Shown: in pieces, positions 54,180-64,000 of the stretch
Numbering within the stretch: position 1 is the first letter of the stretch
How the letters are laid out: each line of letters begins with the position of its first letter
Assembly (NCBI RefSeq): GCF_049309525.1
Contig: NC_133366.1
Span: 18,715,412-18,779,411 of the forward strand
Direction: 5' to 3'
DNA length: 64,000 nucleotides
Source: Garra rufa
Lineage: Eukaryota; Chordata; Actinopteri; Cypriniformes; Cyprinidae
Notes under the pieces: generated by a model
What the model was told of the DNA's origin: nothing
Seen by the model: the letters and a program-made list of their open reading frames with translations, nothing else
Databases searched by the model: none
Made by a program: the position numbers and the translations under genes

Positions 54180-54440
54180 ATCAGAACATCAAACAGGTTC
54201 TCCCCACTCAGTGAAGCACCCACTGAGAAACCTGATGAAAGTGCTCTAGTAATTGGCGATTCTATTGTACGGAACGTGAAAATAGAGACTCCAGCCACCA
54301 TAGTCCAGTGTTTACCGGGAGCCAGAGCGCCTGACATCTTGGCAAATTTAAAAGTGCTGGCTAATGCTAAACGTAAATTCAGTAAGATTGTTATTCACGT
54401 CGGCACTAATGATGTTCGACTTATGTTAAAGAGGTAAAAA
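54180..54440 (+). pseudogene. L2 ORF1 remnant, SGNH esterase-like segment
   Basis: One frame reads NRFSPLSEAPTEKPDESALV, IGDSIVRNVKIETPATIVQC, LPGARAPDILANLKVL and IVIHVGTNDVRLML before a stop at about 54436. The GDS block and GTND block are the first and third sequence blocks of SGNH hydrolases, as found in ORF1 of several CR1/L2 LINEs. The C-terminal part with the catalytic His is absent: the sequence passes directly into the ORF2 leader. Confidence 0.7.
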
Positions 54441-54467
54441 AGATATATATATAATACAGAGAAACAA

Positions 54468-57234
54468 TTGATAAAGCTTGGCTTATTGGATATCAGGTCC
54501 CTTTCTACGAAAGCACTTTTTGTAAATGATATGATCACTGATCATAAGCTAGATGTGCTCTGTTTGACAGAAACCTGGCTAAAACCAGACGATTACATTA
54601 TTTTAAACGAGTCCACCCCCCAAGATTACTGTTATAAACATGAACCGCGTCTAAAAGGTAAAGGGGGAGGTGTTTCTACTATTTATAGCAATATTCTCAA
54701 TGTCTCTCAGAGAAAGGGCTTCAAATATAACTCGTTTGAAGTAATGGTGCTTCATATAGCATTATCCAGAGAAACAAGTGCTAATGATAAATCCGCCGTG
54801 ACGTTTGTACTAGCTACAGTTTACAGGCCACCAGGGCACCATACAGACTTTATTAAAGAATTTGCTGATTTTCTATCCGAGTTGGTGTTGGCCGCAGATA
54901 AAGTCTTAATAGTGGGTGATTTTAACATCCATGTTGATAATGAAAAAGATGCATTAGGAACAGCATTTATAGATATTTTGAACTCTATTGGGGTTAGACA
55001 ACACGTGTCAGGTCCTACTCATTGCCGAAATCATACTCAGATTTAATACTGTCACATGGAATTGATGTTAATGGTGTTGAAATTCTGCAGCAAAGCGATG
55101 ATATCTCAGATCATTATCTAGTCTCTTGTATACTCCAGATAGCTAAAACTGTAAATTCAACTCCTTGCTACAAGTACGGTAGAACCATCACTTCTACTAC
55201 AAAAGACTGCTTTGTAAGTAATCTTCCTGACTTATCTGAATTCCTCAGCATATCCAATAGCTCAGAAAAACTTGATGATGTAATAGAAACTATGGAATCA
55301 CTCTTTTCTAGCACTTTAGATACAGTTGCTCCAGTGCGCTTAAAAAAGATTAAGAAAAACAGTGTAACACCGTGGTATAACGATCACACTCGCGCCCTAA
55401 AGAGAAAAGCACGAAAAATGGAACGCAGCTGGAGGAAAACAAAACTAGAGGTTTTTCGTACTGCTTGGCGTGAATGCAACTTCTTATAGAAAAGCATTAA
55501 AAACTGCCAGATCGGATTACTTTTCGTCTCTCTTAGAAGAAAACAAACATAACCCTATGTATTTGTTCAATACTGTGGTTAAATTAACGAAAAATATAGC
55601 AGAAACAGGTGCAGACATTTCCCAACAGCACAGCAGTAATGACTATATGAAGTACTTTACCTTCAAGATAGACACTATTAGAGATAAAATTGTAACCATA
55701 CAGCCGCCCGCTACAGTAACGCATCAGATAATGCGTTGTAGATCTCCTGAGGAACAATTCCACTCATTCTCTATTATAGGAGAGGAAGAATTGTATAAAA
55801 TTGTTAAATCATCTAAACCTACAACATGCATGTTAGACCCTATTCCATCTAAGCTACTAAAGGAGGTACTTCCAGAAGTCATAGATCCTCTTCTGAATAT
55901 TATTAATTCGTCACTATCATTAGGATATGTCCCCAAAACCTTCAAACTGGCTGTTATTAAGCCACTCATTAAAAAAACACAACTTGACCCCAATGAATTA
56001 ATTAACTACAGACCAATTTCGAATCTCCCTTTTCTGTCAAAGATACTAGAAAAGGTAGTATCCTCACAATTATGCTCCTTCTTAGAGAAAAATGGTATCT
56101 GTGAGGATTTCCAGTCAGGTTTTAGACCATATCATAGTACTGAGACTGCTCTAATTAGAGTAACAAACGACCTGCTCTTGTCAACCGATCGTGGTTGCAT
56201 CTCTCTTTTAGTGCTACTGGATCTTAGTGCTGTGTTTGATATTATTGACCACAACATTCTTTTAAATAGACTTGAAAATTATGTAGGCATTAATGGTAGT
56301 GCACTGGCTTGGTTCGAATCGTACTTATCAGACCGTCATCAGTTTGTGGCAATAAATGAAGAGGTATCATTTAAATCACAAGTGCAGTATGGAGTACCTC
56401 AAGGCTCAGTACTAGGGCCATTACTTTTTACGCTTTACATGTTACCCTTGGGAGATATCATCAGGAAACATGGTGTTAGCTTTCATTGTTACGCTGATGA
56501 TACTCAGCTCTATATTTCTTCGCAGCCCGGCAAAACATATCAATTCGAAAAACTAACAGAATGCATAGCTGATATTAAAAAAATGGATGGCGAGTAACTT
56601 CTTACTGTTAAATTCAGAAAAAACAGAGGTGTTAATTATTGGACCTAAAACCTCCACAAGTAATAACCTAAAACACAGTCTAATACTAGATGGCTGCTCT
56701 GTAAATTCGTCGTCATCAGTTAGGAACCTAGGCGTCCTATTCGATAGCAATCTCTCCTTTGAAAGCCACATTTCTAGCATTTGCAAAACCGCATTTTTCC
56801 ATCTTAAAAATATATCGAAATTACGACCTATGCTATCAATGTCAAATGCTGAAACATTAATTCATGCGTTCATGACCTCAAGGGTAGATTATTGTAATGC
56901 TTTATTGGGTGGTTGTTCTGCACGCTTAATAAACAAACTCCAGCTGTTCCAAAATGCAGCAGCAAGAGTTCTGACTAGAACCAGAAAGTATGACCATATT
57001 AGCCCGGTTCTGTCAGCACTGCATTGGCTCCCTATAAAATATCGTATAGATTTTAAAATCTTGCTAATTACTTATAAAGCCCTCAATGGTTTAGTTCCTC
57101 AGTACTTGAGCGAGCTTCTATCGCATTATAGTCCCTCACGTCCGCTGCGTTCTCAAAATTCTGGCAATTTGATAATACCTAGAATATCAAAATCAACTGC
57201 CGGCGGCAGATCATTTTTTTTATCTAGCGCCTAA
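54468..57234 (+). pseudogene. L2 ORF2: endonuclease and reverse transcriptase, frameshifted
   Basis: The endonuclease (54468 to about 55140) and RT (about 55470-56600, YADD at about 56495) are readable across three frame changes; the 56585 change sits in a run of seven A. After 57234 the frame shifts again into an APKLWNNLPN-type ending. All catalytic motif residues that can be checked by eye (E of TETWL, D of GDFN, H of SDH, YADD) are present. Confidence 0.9.
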
Positions 57235-58083
57235 ACTCTGGAACAATCTACCAAACACTGTTCGGGAGGCAGACACACTCTGTCAGTTTAAATCTAGATT
57301 AAAGACACATCTCTTTAACCTGGCTTACACATAAAACATTAACACATTCCTATAATTCAAATCCGTTAAAGGATTGTTAGGCTGCATTAATTAGGTCAGC
57401 CGGAACCGAAAACACCTCACATTACATCTGATGCACTCGTTGCATCGTAAAAAGAATGGCATCTACGCTAATATTAGTCTGTTTCATTCTTATTCCGAGG
57501 TCACCGTAGCCACCAGACCCAGCCTGTATCCGGATCAGATGGTCACTGCAGTCCCCCGGATCCAGTCCGCACCGGCTTAGATCATGGATCACCACCTGGA
57601 GATGACTTCAATAGCCATGGATGTCAACCAGATGAGCTCCAGAGACCGATCATCAATGAAGACCTCACCAACCTAGATGGCCATCGGTACTACACCACAG
57701 GAACCTGATGAGTTCTCTACAATTGGACATTGGTACAAACTGCTGGTTTCGTCTGGCCAGAGGAGAACTGGTCCCCCGACTGAGCCTGGTTTCTCCCAAG
57801 TTTTTTTTCTCCATTTCTGTCACCTGTGGAGTTTTGGTTCCTTGCCGCTGTCGCCTCTGGCTTGCTTAGTTGGGGACATTTTCCAGCGATATCGTATACT
57901 ATTTGAACTGAACTGACGATGATATCACTGAATTCATTGATGAACTGCCTTTAACTGAAAATTGATTATCTTCAATAATGCGTTACTTACACACTATTGT
58001 TCTGTTTAAATACTGTGCAGTTGCTTTGACACAATCTGTATTGTTACAAGCGCTATATAAATAAAGGTGACTTGACTTGACTT

Positions 58084-59646
58084 TTGTGGGGCGGGTGGTG
58101 GGGCAGCTCGTAGAATCGGAAAAACAGGATTTATTCTTGCAAGAAGGTCAGAAAGTCATACAGAGCATCTGCAGAGTGTGTGACAAAGAGGAGCTCTTTG
58201 ACTGAGTATTTGGACTATATCATCCAATCATAATGCATACTCAACGTATGTTTCCTTTTTAGGTATCTGTCTATTTCCCCTCAGACTAGGGCTGATTAAG
58301 TATTTAATGCAAAGCATCTTCCTAAAAGTCGGAGGATCAGATGAACTGAACCAGCACTAAATTTCAGGGGCTTAGTCATCCGTGATGGAATAGGGTTTAA
58401 ATCTAGGAAATCATCATTTTTGGGCACCTGCACATACAGTGAGGGAAAAAAGTATTTGATCCCCTGCTGACTTTGTATGTTTGCCCACTGACATGAAATG
58501 TCAGAAGAAATGCTCAGTCTATAGTTTTAATGGTAGGTTTATTTGAACAGTCCGAGAAAGAAATAACAACGTGATGACATTAAGTTGCTGAGGCTTGCTA
58601 TAACTTCAGAGAGAAAAAAGTGCTGGCTAACCACAGAGTGCAAAGGGGGGTAAGAAAGTGGCTGTTGGTGAGCCCGCAGTGAGGGAGAGGTAAGATGAAG
58701 AAGCAAGATATGCTACTAACCACTGACAACTCCAATGAAGAACAACTTACTGCTTGCTAAAAAAGATTGAGGTATTGAGCTGTTGGAGAGAAAATTTGAC
58801 CGTAAGCAGGGGCGTCATAGTTGGGTAAAAAGGGGGACTAAATTACCAGGGCCCCAAGTTGGGGGAAGGCCCCTGAGGAGTGAAATTTTCTTTTCTTTTA
58901 AATATAATTTAAGGTCCCAATAAAAGTTGTTAACGAATGTAAATGCCTGGCGAGAGCAGCCATCGCGAGGAACTTATGTACAATATGAAAATCAGGGCAA
59001 TGGTTATCTTTCATGGTTGATTCTGGTACTACAAGTTCAGTGATTAGAACAACTGTGACTTTGCTCATTAGCAAAATATTGGCCCCTTAGTGCAGGCCCT
59101 GCATGGGCAGCCTTCAGTAGTTCTGCGCTATTAATCTACAACAATATCTGTTTCACTATTAATACTTTTCAGCTACTATAACTTAAAATGTATGTTTACC
59201 CAAAATTGAAAATTAGCCCATTATTTACTCACCCTCAAGGCGTCTTAGGTGTATATGACTTCCTTCTTTAAGACAAATGCAGTCGGAGTTATATTAAAAT
59301 TGTTCTGTCTCCTTCGGGCTTTATAAGGGCAATGGGTGGGTTTCTCTTCATTCGTCCAAAACAAGTCCAATAAAGTGCATCCATCCATAATAAAAAGTGC
59401 CTCACACGTCCATCAGATGTTTGGACCAGAGGTTGCATTAACCAAAAAATTGTCGGTCATTGACAGATTTGTTTAGCAATGACGGAAAAATCTGAAGGCT
59501 GTCCGTCATTTTGACAGATTACACTGAGGGTGATCTATTGTAATTTGTAGCTGTAATTCCCACTCCTGTCCAGTTGGTGGCGAGTGCGCTCCAATGTAGG
59601 AGCAGAGCACTGGATCCAGAACAAAAACGAATCCGTCACAAATCTT
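58084..59646. other. Repeat fragments, no gene
   Basis: 58439-58560 is a lone Tc1-type terminus (CAGTGAGGGAAAAAAGTATT TGATCCCC). 58800-58870 has a CAGGGGCGTCATAG...GGGCCCC low-copy-looking motif. 59215-59420 matches the start of the window (GGTGTATATGACTTCCTTC). No coding segment recognised. Confidence 0.55.
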
Positions 59647-59664
59647 TTGCTATGGGTTTGATTA

Positions 59665-60337
59665 CTGGCCTTCCCAAGAAGACCATTAGACAGCTGCAGC
59701 TCATACAGAACACTGCTGCCAGGATTCTGACTAGAACCAGAAAATCAAAGCATATCACACCAGTCCTCAGGTCCTTACACTGGCTTCCAGTTATGTTTAG
59801 GATCGATTTAAAAGTACTTCTACTCGTTTATAAAGCACTCAATGGCCTAGGACCTAAATACATTGCAGACATGCTCACTGAATACAAACCCGACATACAA
59901 CAGACAACTCAGATCACTAGAATCGAGTCAGTTAGTAATATCAAGGGTTCACACAAAACAAGGTGAATCCGCTTTTAGCTATTATGCCGCCCGCAGTTGG
60001 AACCAGCTTCCAGAAGAGATTAGATGTGCTAATACATTAGCCACATTTAAATGCAGACTCAAAACTCATCTGTTTAGCTGTGCATTTAATGAATGAGCAC
60101 TGTGCTATGTCCGAACAGATTGCATTATTTTATGTATAATCATTTCTACTGTTTTAATTAATTTTTAAATTAATTTTTAAATCATTTAAAATGTTCTTAA
60201 ATCTTCTGTTTTATTGTTGTGATTTATTATGATACATTTTTTATGATTTTTATATTATGATTTTAATTCCTTTCATGTACAGCACTTTGAATTACCATTG
60301 GGTATGAAATGTGCTATATAAATAAACTCGCCTTGCC
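59665..60337 (+). mobile_element. 5'-truncated L2-clade LINE with 18-bp target duplication
   Basis: The C-terminal part of ORF2 (KTIRQLQLIQNTAARILTRT, RSLHWLPVMFRIDLKVLLLV YKALNGLGPKYIADML) shifts frame near 59925 to SYYAARSWNQLPEEIRCANT, then a 3' UTR ending GCTATATAAATAAACTCGCC TTGCCTTG. TTGCTATGGGTTTGATTA flanks both sides (59647-59664, 60338-60355), the signature of target-primed reverse transcription. A different subfamily from the L2 at 54159. Confidence 0.93.
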
Positions 60338-60554
60338 TTGCTATGGGTTTGATTATGCACAGTCGACAGATATATGCATATATTGTCCTGTAGGTTTATA
60401 ATTAACCCTACAACTTTCCTTAAGTAGGTTTTATCTTTACTTTCTTTGGGGTCAGATTGAAAGTGTGATTCCATAATGAATTATACATTTTTAATATTAT
60501 AAACTATATATTTTTTTTTTCGTTTACTTCTCAACTTTACAGGTCTGCTGCATA

Positions 60555-61075
60555 GACTGTAAAAAAGATGGACAACGCGTTTCCGCTTCTTTCCACTATA
60601 GAAAAGTGAAGCCAAAACAGCTCAATATGGCCGCTACCATCTTGGGGGAAGTTACGTCATTTGGAGCCAGAGCATGCGCAGTAGAGGTTCGTTTGGAGCC
60701 AGAGCATGCGCAGTAGTGTCGTGAGGCGGAGCCGCGGTGTCAAAGTCCCGCCCAAACTCCCGCAGACCCAATCGCACGATCACAATCATGACACCACACC
60801 CCGTTTTTATAGCATCAAATAACTACTTAAAAGCAAACTTATTAGAAAAACGAACACCTGAGCATGAATCAGCATTATAAAAACTACCTCACACGATGGA
60901 AATCACCTTTGGAAAAAAATTATTTGCCGTGTAATTCGATTATTTAGTTTGGCTCACGTCCCATTAGATTACATGGAGAGGGCGGGGTTTATGACCTATA
61001 CTGCAGCCAGCCACCGGGGGGCGATCGAAAACTTTTGGCTTCACTTTTCAGGACACCTACGGCACGCTTGGTCTG
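60555..61075. repeat. Interspersed repeat with GC-rich core
   Basis: GAAAAGTGAAGCCAAAACAG near 60600 mirrors TTTTGGCTTCACTTTTCAGG near 61033, so this is probably a non-autonomous element. Near the left it carries a direct duplication of TTGGAGCCAGAGCATGCGCA GTAG (about 60661 and 60692). No coding content recognised. Confidence 0.65.
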
Positions 61076-61544
61076 CTGTGTTTTCATGGATATTTTGTAC
61101 TTTTTTACCCATTTACTGCACAATTACTCAACTACGCCACCAAGTGGCTCATAAAAAATTTATTTTTAATAAAAAAATCACCTTGATGATCTAAATTTAA
61201 TCTAAATTGTTTTTGGACATTGCTCTATGTGTTAGGGATACAGTACTGCCATCTACAGGTTAGTGGAAAAACTTTTGAAGATATAGTTAAAGAAAGAAAG
61301 TGCAATGACCACATACATCCAGCAGAGGCACTTAGGGACTAATTTCATTTTCACTTTATTTTTCTTCATGCTTCAACTTCTCACAACTTTATGATATATA
61401 TTTTGTAAATATATATATTTGAACATTCTAAAATAAATAAATGTGTTTTTTTGTAAAAGCGTAGAATTTTAGTTTTTTAGAATTGCTGAATTTTTGTCTT
61501 TCATCTTTCTTTTATCTGCACTTTTCCCTCTCTTCTCTCTCTTT

Positions 61545-61586
61545 GTGTGAGTGTGTGAGTGGGTGGGTGTGGGTGTGGGGGGGAGT

Positions 61587-61618
<32 letters not shown>

Positions 61619-61935
61619 TTGGGGGGTGCTGTGTGGTGTGTTTGTATAGAGTTGTGTGTGTGTGTTAGGGGCAGGGGCATAGTGTGTGGTGTGTTTGTGT
61701 AGAGTTGTGTGTGTGTGTGTGTGTGGGTGTGGGTGTGTGTGAGAGTCAACATGCATGTTCCATGTTGCATTTGTGCTCTAGTACCAGTCTTTCATTTATG
61801 TATGAACATTTTCAGATTTATAGCAGATATGTTGATTTTTTTATGCCAATTTCTATATAAATGCTCCCTGTTGCAGTTACACACATGTGTGTGTTTGTGA
61901 GTGTGTGAATGTGTGAATGTGTGTGTGTGTGTGTG
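61545..61935. repeat. GT-rich low-complexity region with a long G run
   Basis: GTGTGAGTGGGTGGGTGTGG tracts, a T9-G22-TT-G6 run at about 61589-61626, then several TGTGTGTG blocks to about 61935. Proteins read from either strand are simple-repeat artefacts. Confidence 0.9.
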
Positions 61936-62393
61936 AGATAGAAAGTTCGTTCCACTTTGAGTTTATGCTGTAGGACCAGGCCTTTATTTAAATGTTAATT
62001 ATTTTAGATTTAAACTGGATTTACTACTTTTTTTGGTCAAACGAAATGAAAAAAAAAAATAGCTTTTTTTACTTTTCCCATTCATTTTCAATGTGGGGTC
62101 AATCTGACCCCAAGGAGAGGAAACGGTCTTTTTTTTTTTACACACCTTTAGAACAACCGAATTAAGTGTTTTTAGATTGATTATTTAGGAAAATCACAGA
62201 GTCTCATGCCCCTGAGATTAAGGGAACTTTATAAAAAAAATGAAGGAAAACTCCAGTGGGGTCAGCCTGACCCCAAGGAGAGCTTAAGGGTTTTAATAGA
62301 TTAAATGAGATAATAACATTAGGCTATTTAGTTTGTTTAATAAAACAATAAGGTATAGATCTATTCTACTTATATACCTCATAACCCATGACT

Positions 62394-62396
<3 letters not shown>

Positions 62397-62462
<66 letters not shown>
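62397..62462. repeat. (CA)33 microsatellite
   Basis: Uninterrupted CA run ending at CGATATGACAC. Confidence 0.97.
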
Positions 62463-62464
<2 letters not shown>

Positions 62465-62537
62465 TATGACACATGATAAACGCAGTACTGGAAATATATT
62501 ATTTTTTGGCTGTTTCTGTTTGGAATATTTCGTTTAA

Positions 62538-63394
62538 AGGGGACCTATTATGCAAAAATCACTTTTATAAGAAGTTTGAACACAGTTGTGTGGCCACAGT
62601 GAGTGAAAACAACCAGTCTATAATAGTAAAAATCCACCCCCTCATTTTTTTAATAATCCCAATAAATCATAAACAGTCTCTCTGAACACACCAATCCAAA
62701 TTTCTCCCTACTTTAATGTCATTGTAGGGAGAAATCCTACCCATTTGTGACAATCTCTGCCCTACTAGCGTAGACACAGCCCTGAGTGAGAAGCAGCAAT
62801 GTCAGCGCCATAGAGACATTACAAGTGTTATGTTTTGGGATGCACCAACGAACAAAGAAGTCTCTATAGACTCCCTCCATCTTAGCCGCTGAGGACACTG
62901 TGGTTAAATTTAATTTTGGAAGGAAATGTCCCTGGAAAAAAAACAAAAAACGATGAAGTTCTATATGTTTGTACCAATCATTTAAGCTGGACTGCCTCAC
63001 ACCATAGGCAGGTGCCATACACCCCGTCTGTGTAATTATAAACATGTATTATGCAATCAGTACAATCAGACGACTGACTTTTAAACCAAATAAGTTTTCA
63101 AGTTATAAAAGTTTCTGACATGCATTTTCAGTGCATGAGATTGTCTTGTTTTGTTTTTGCTGGCTTTTGAAGCTCCGCCCTATTCTGAAAAGGGGGTCAT
63201 GAGTACCAGCTCATTTGCATTTAAAGGGACAAACACAAAAACCGCAGGTTTTAGCTCATACTCTAAACGTGGCCATTTTAACAAGCTATAAAAAATGATC
63301 TGTTAGGTATTTTGAGCTAAAACTTCAAATACACACTTTGGGGACATCAGAGGCTTATTTTGCAACTTATAAAAAGGGGCGTAACAGCTCACCT
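62538..63394. mobile_element. TTAA-flanked element (AGGGGACCTATTATGC left end)
   Basis: TTAA on both borders (62534-62537, 63395-63398). The left end AGGGGACCTATTATGCAAAA and right end GGCGTAACAGCTCACCT are degenerate inverted repeats. It contains AGCTCATTTGCATTTAAAGG GAC, shared with 10820-11000. Non-coding. The remaining 63399-64000 shows no supported feature. Confidence 0.7.
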
Positions 63395-64000
63395 TTAAAC
63401 ATAATAATCAAACCACTTGAAAAACACTTAGTCATGCAAAAAAATTCAAAGTGATTAAAAATTAGCCTGCTTCAAGGTATGTTAAGGACATTCACATTAT
63501 AAAATTGCTGAAAATATATGAAGTGGATTTTGTAATGCTTTTCAAGGTACGCTCTGAAAAGGCAGTTAAGTGATCAAGGTTATATCATCTTTGCTCATTG
63601 TCACGAGTTTAGTCATTGACCTTTGATTCTACTCAAATTACATTTTAGAGGAGCAATGCAGTACAAAAATGTCCCTATAAAAAGTACACAAGCTGCGTCA
63701 GTGAAAGCACTTCATATGTTAACATATACATCTGCTTGTTTTCCACCCACATAAAACTAACTACAATTGCGGTTGTGACTATCTATTTAATTGCTTCTTA
63801 ATAATTTGACATTGGTTCTATTTTAATAAAACATCCAGTTCCAGCATGGTACAACAAGATGGCCACATTTATAAATCTGAGCCTTTTCCTTTCAAACCTT
63901 TTCAATCTGTATTTATTGTCTGTTTTATTACCTTGATGTTATTATACTCTGTATTCTACACATCTAAAATGCTTTGGCAATACTGTAACAAATGTCATGC

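Larger units (their letters stand above)
54159..58083 (+). mobile_element. L2-clade LINE, nearly full but frameshifted
   Basis: In order: an ORF1 remnant with a GDSIVRNVKIETPATIVQC esterase-like segment (54180-54440), then an ORF2 endonuclease from 54468 (LGLLDIRSLSTKALFVND, LTETWLKPDD, TVYRPPGHH, VGDFNIHVD, SDHYLVSC). A reverse transcriptase follows from 55470 (GFRPYHSTETALIRVTND, GVPQGSVLGPLLF, YADDTQLY), then the C-terminal region (VDYCNALLGG, LHWLPIKYRIDFKILL). The 3' UTR ends CGCTATATAAATAAAGGTGA CTTGACTTGACTT. The frame changes near 55030, 55470, 56585 and 57220, with very few internal stops, so the copy is fairly young but inactive. Most of ORF1 is missing. Confidence 0.92.

Noticed and set aside
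1..64000. Bacterial-type systems, CRISPR arrays, riboswitches, tRNA or rRNA genes
   Set aside because: No evenly spaced repeats with unique spacers, no rRNA or tRNA consensus noticed; the window is vertebrate nuclear DNA. A tRNAscan or Infernal run would be needed to exclude small RNAs fully.

Overview
This window is vertebrate nuclear DNA, most likely from a cyprinid-type teleost. The evidence is multi-exon genes with GT-AG introns, about half the sequence made of palindromic DNA transposons typical of carp and zebrafish relatives, long (TG)n tracts, and L2-clade LINEs with the fish-style 3' tail. The species cannot be fixed from the sequence. No alignment or search was run; gene calls rest on recognising protein families and on splice-site and reading-frame bookkeeping.

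Two genes lie on the minus strand, in the same order and orientation as in mammals. (1) dok7 (activator of the muscle kinase MuSK): six exons from the start codon at 23510 down to 1805. They encode the PH domain, the PTB domain and the start of the tail; the large last exon lies beyond the left edge. (2) rgs12: fourteen exons from 47962 to 28055 encode the RGS domain, both Ras-binding domains, the GoLoco motif and two alternative C-termini. Reading frame is preserved at every one of the junctions. The PDZ and PTB domains of the long RGS12 form are not in the window. A candidate alternative first exon (49731-49812) would give a short form beginning just before the RGS domain. No HGFAC-like gene is visible in the 4.5 kb between rgs12 and dok7, where mammals have it.

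Layout: 1-23510 dok7 with large introns full of transposons; 23511-28054 intergenic, with a THAP-type zinc-finger relic and small repeats; 28055-28458 the rgs12 long-form terminal exon; 28459-39641 an 11 kb intron holding a nested TTAA palindromic element, a hAT element with perfect 8-bp duplications, a second TTAA palindrome, a (TG)46 tract and a Tc1/mariner-type palindrome; 39642-47962 the compact rgs12 core; 47963-64000 repeat-dominated DNA with a 500-base assembly gap (52921-53420) beside a palindrome, a nearly full L2 LINE (about 54159-58083), a 5'-truncated L2 with an 18-bp target duplication (59665-60337), and further palindromic elements.

The most interesting points are the rgs12 3' switch (read through a splice donor to a short tail, or splice across 11 kb to a proline-rich tail ending in the PDZ ligand ATFV), a predicted GC-AG intron in rgs12, the candidate short-form first exon, and transposon nests whose insertion order can be read from target-site duplications.
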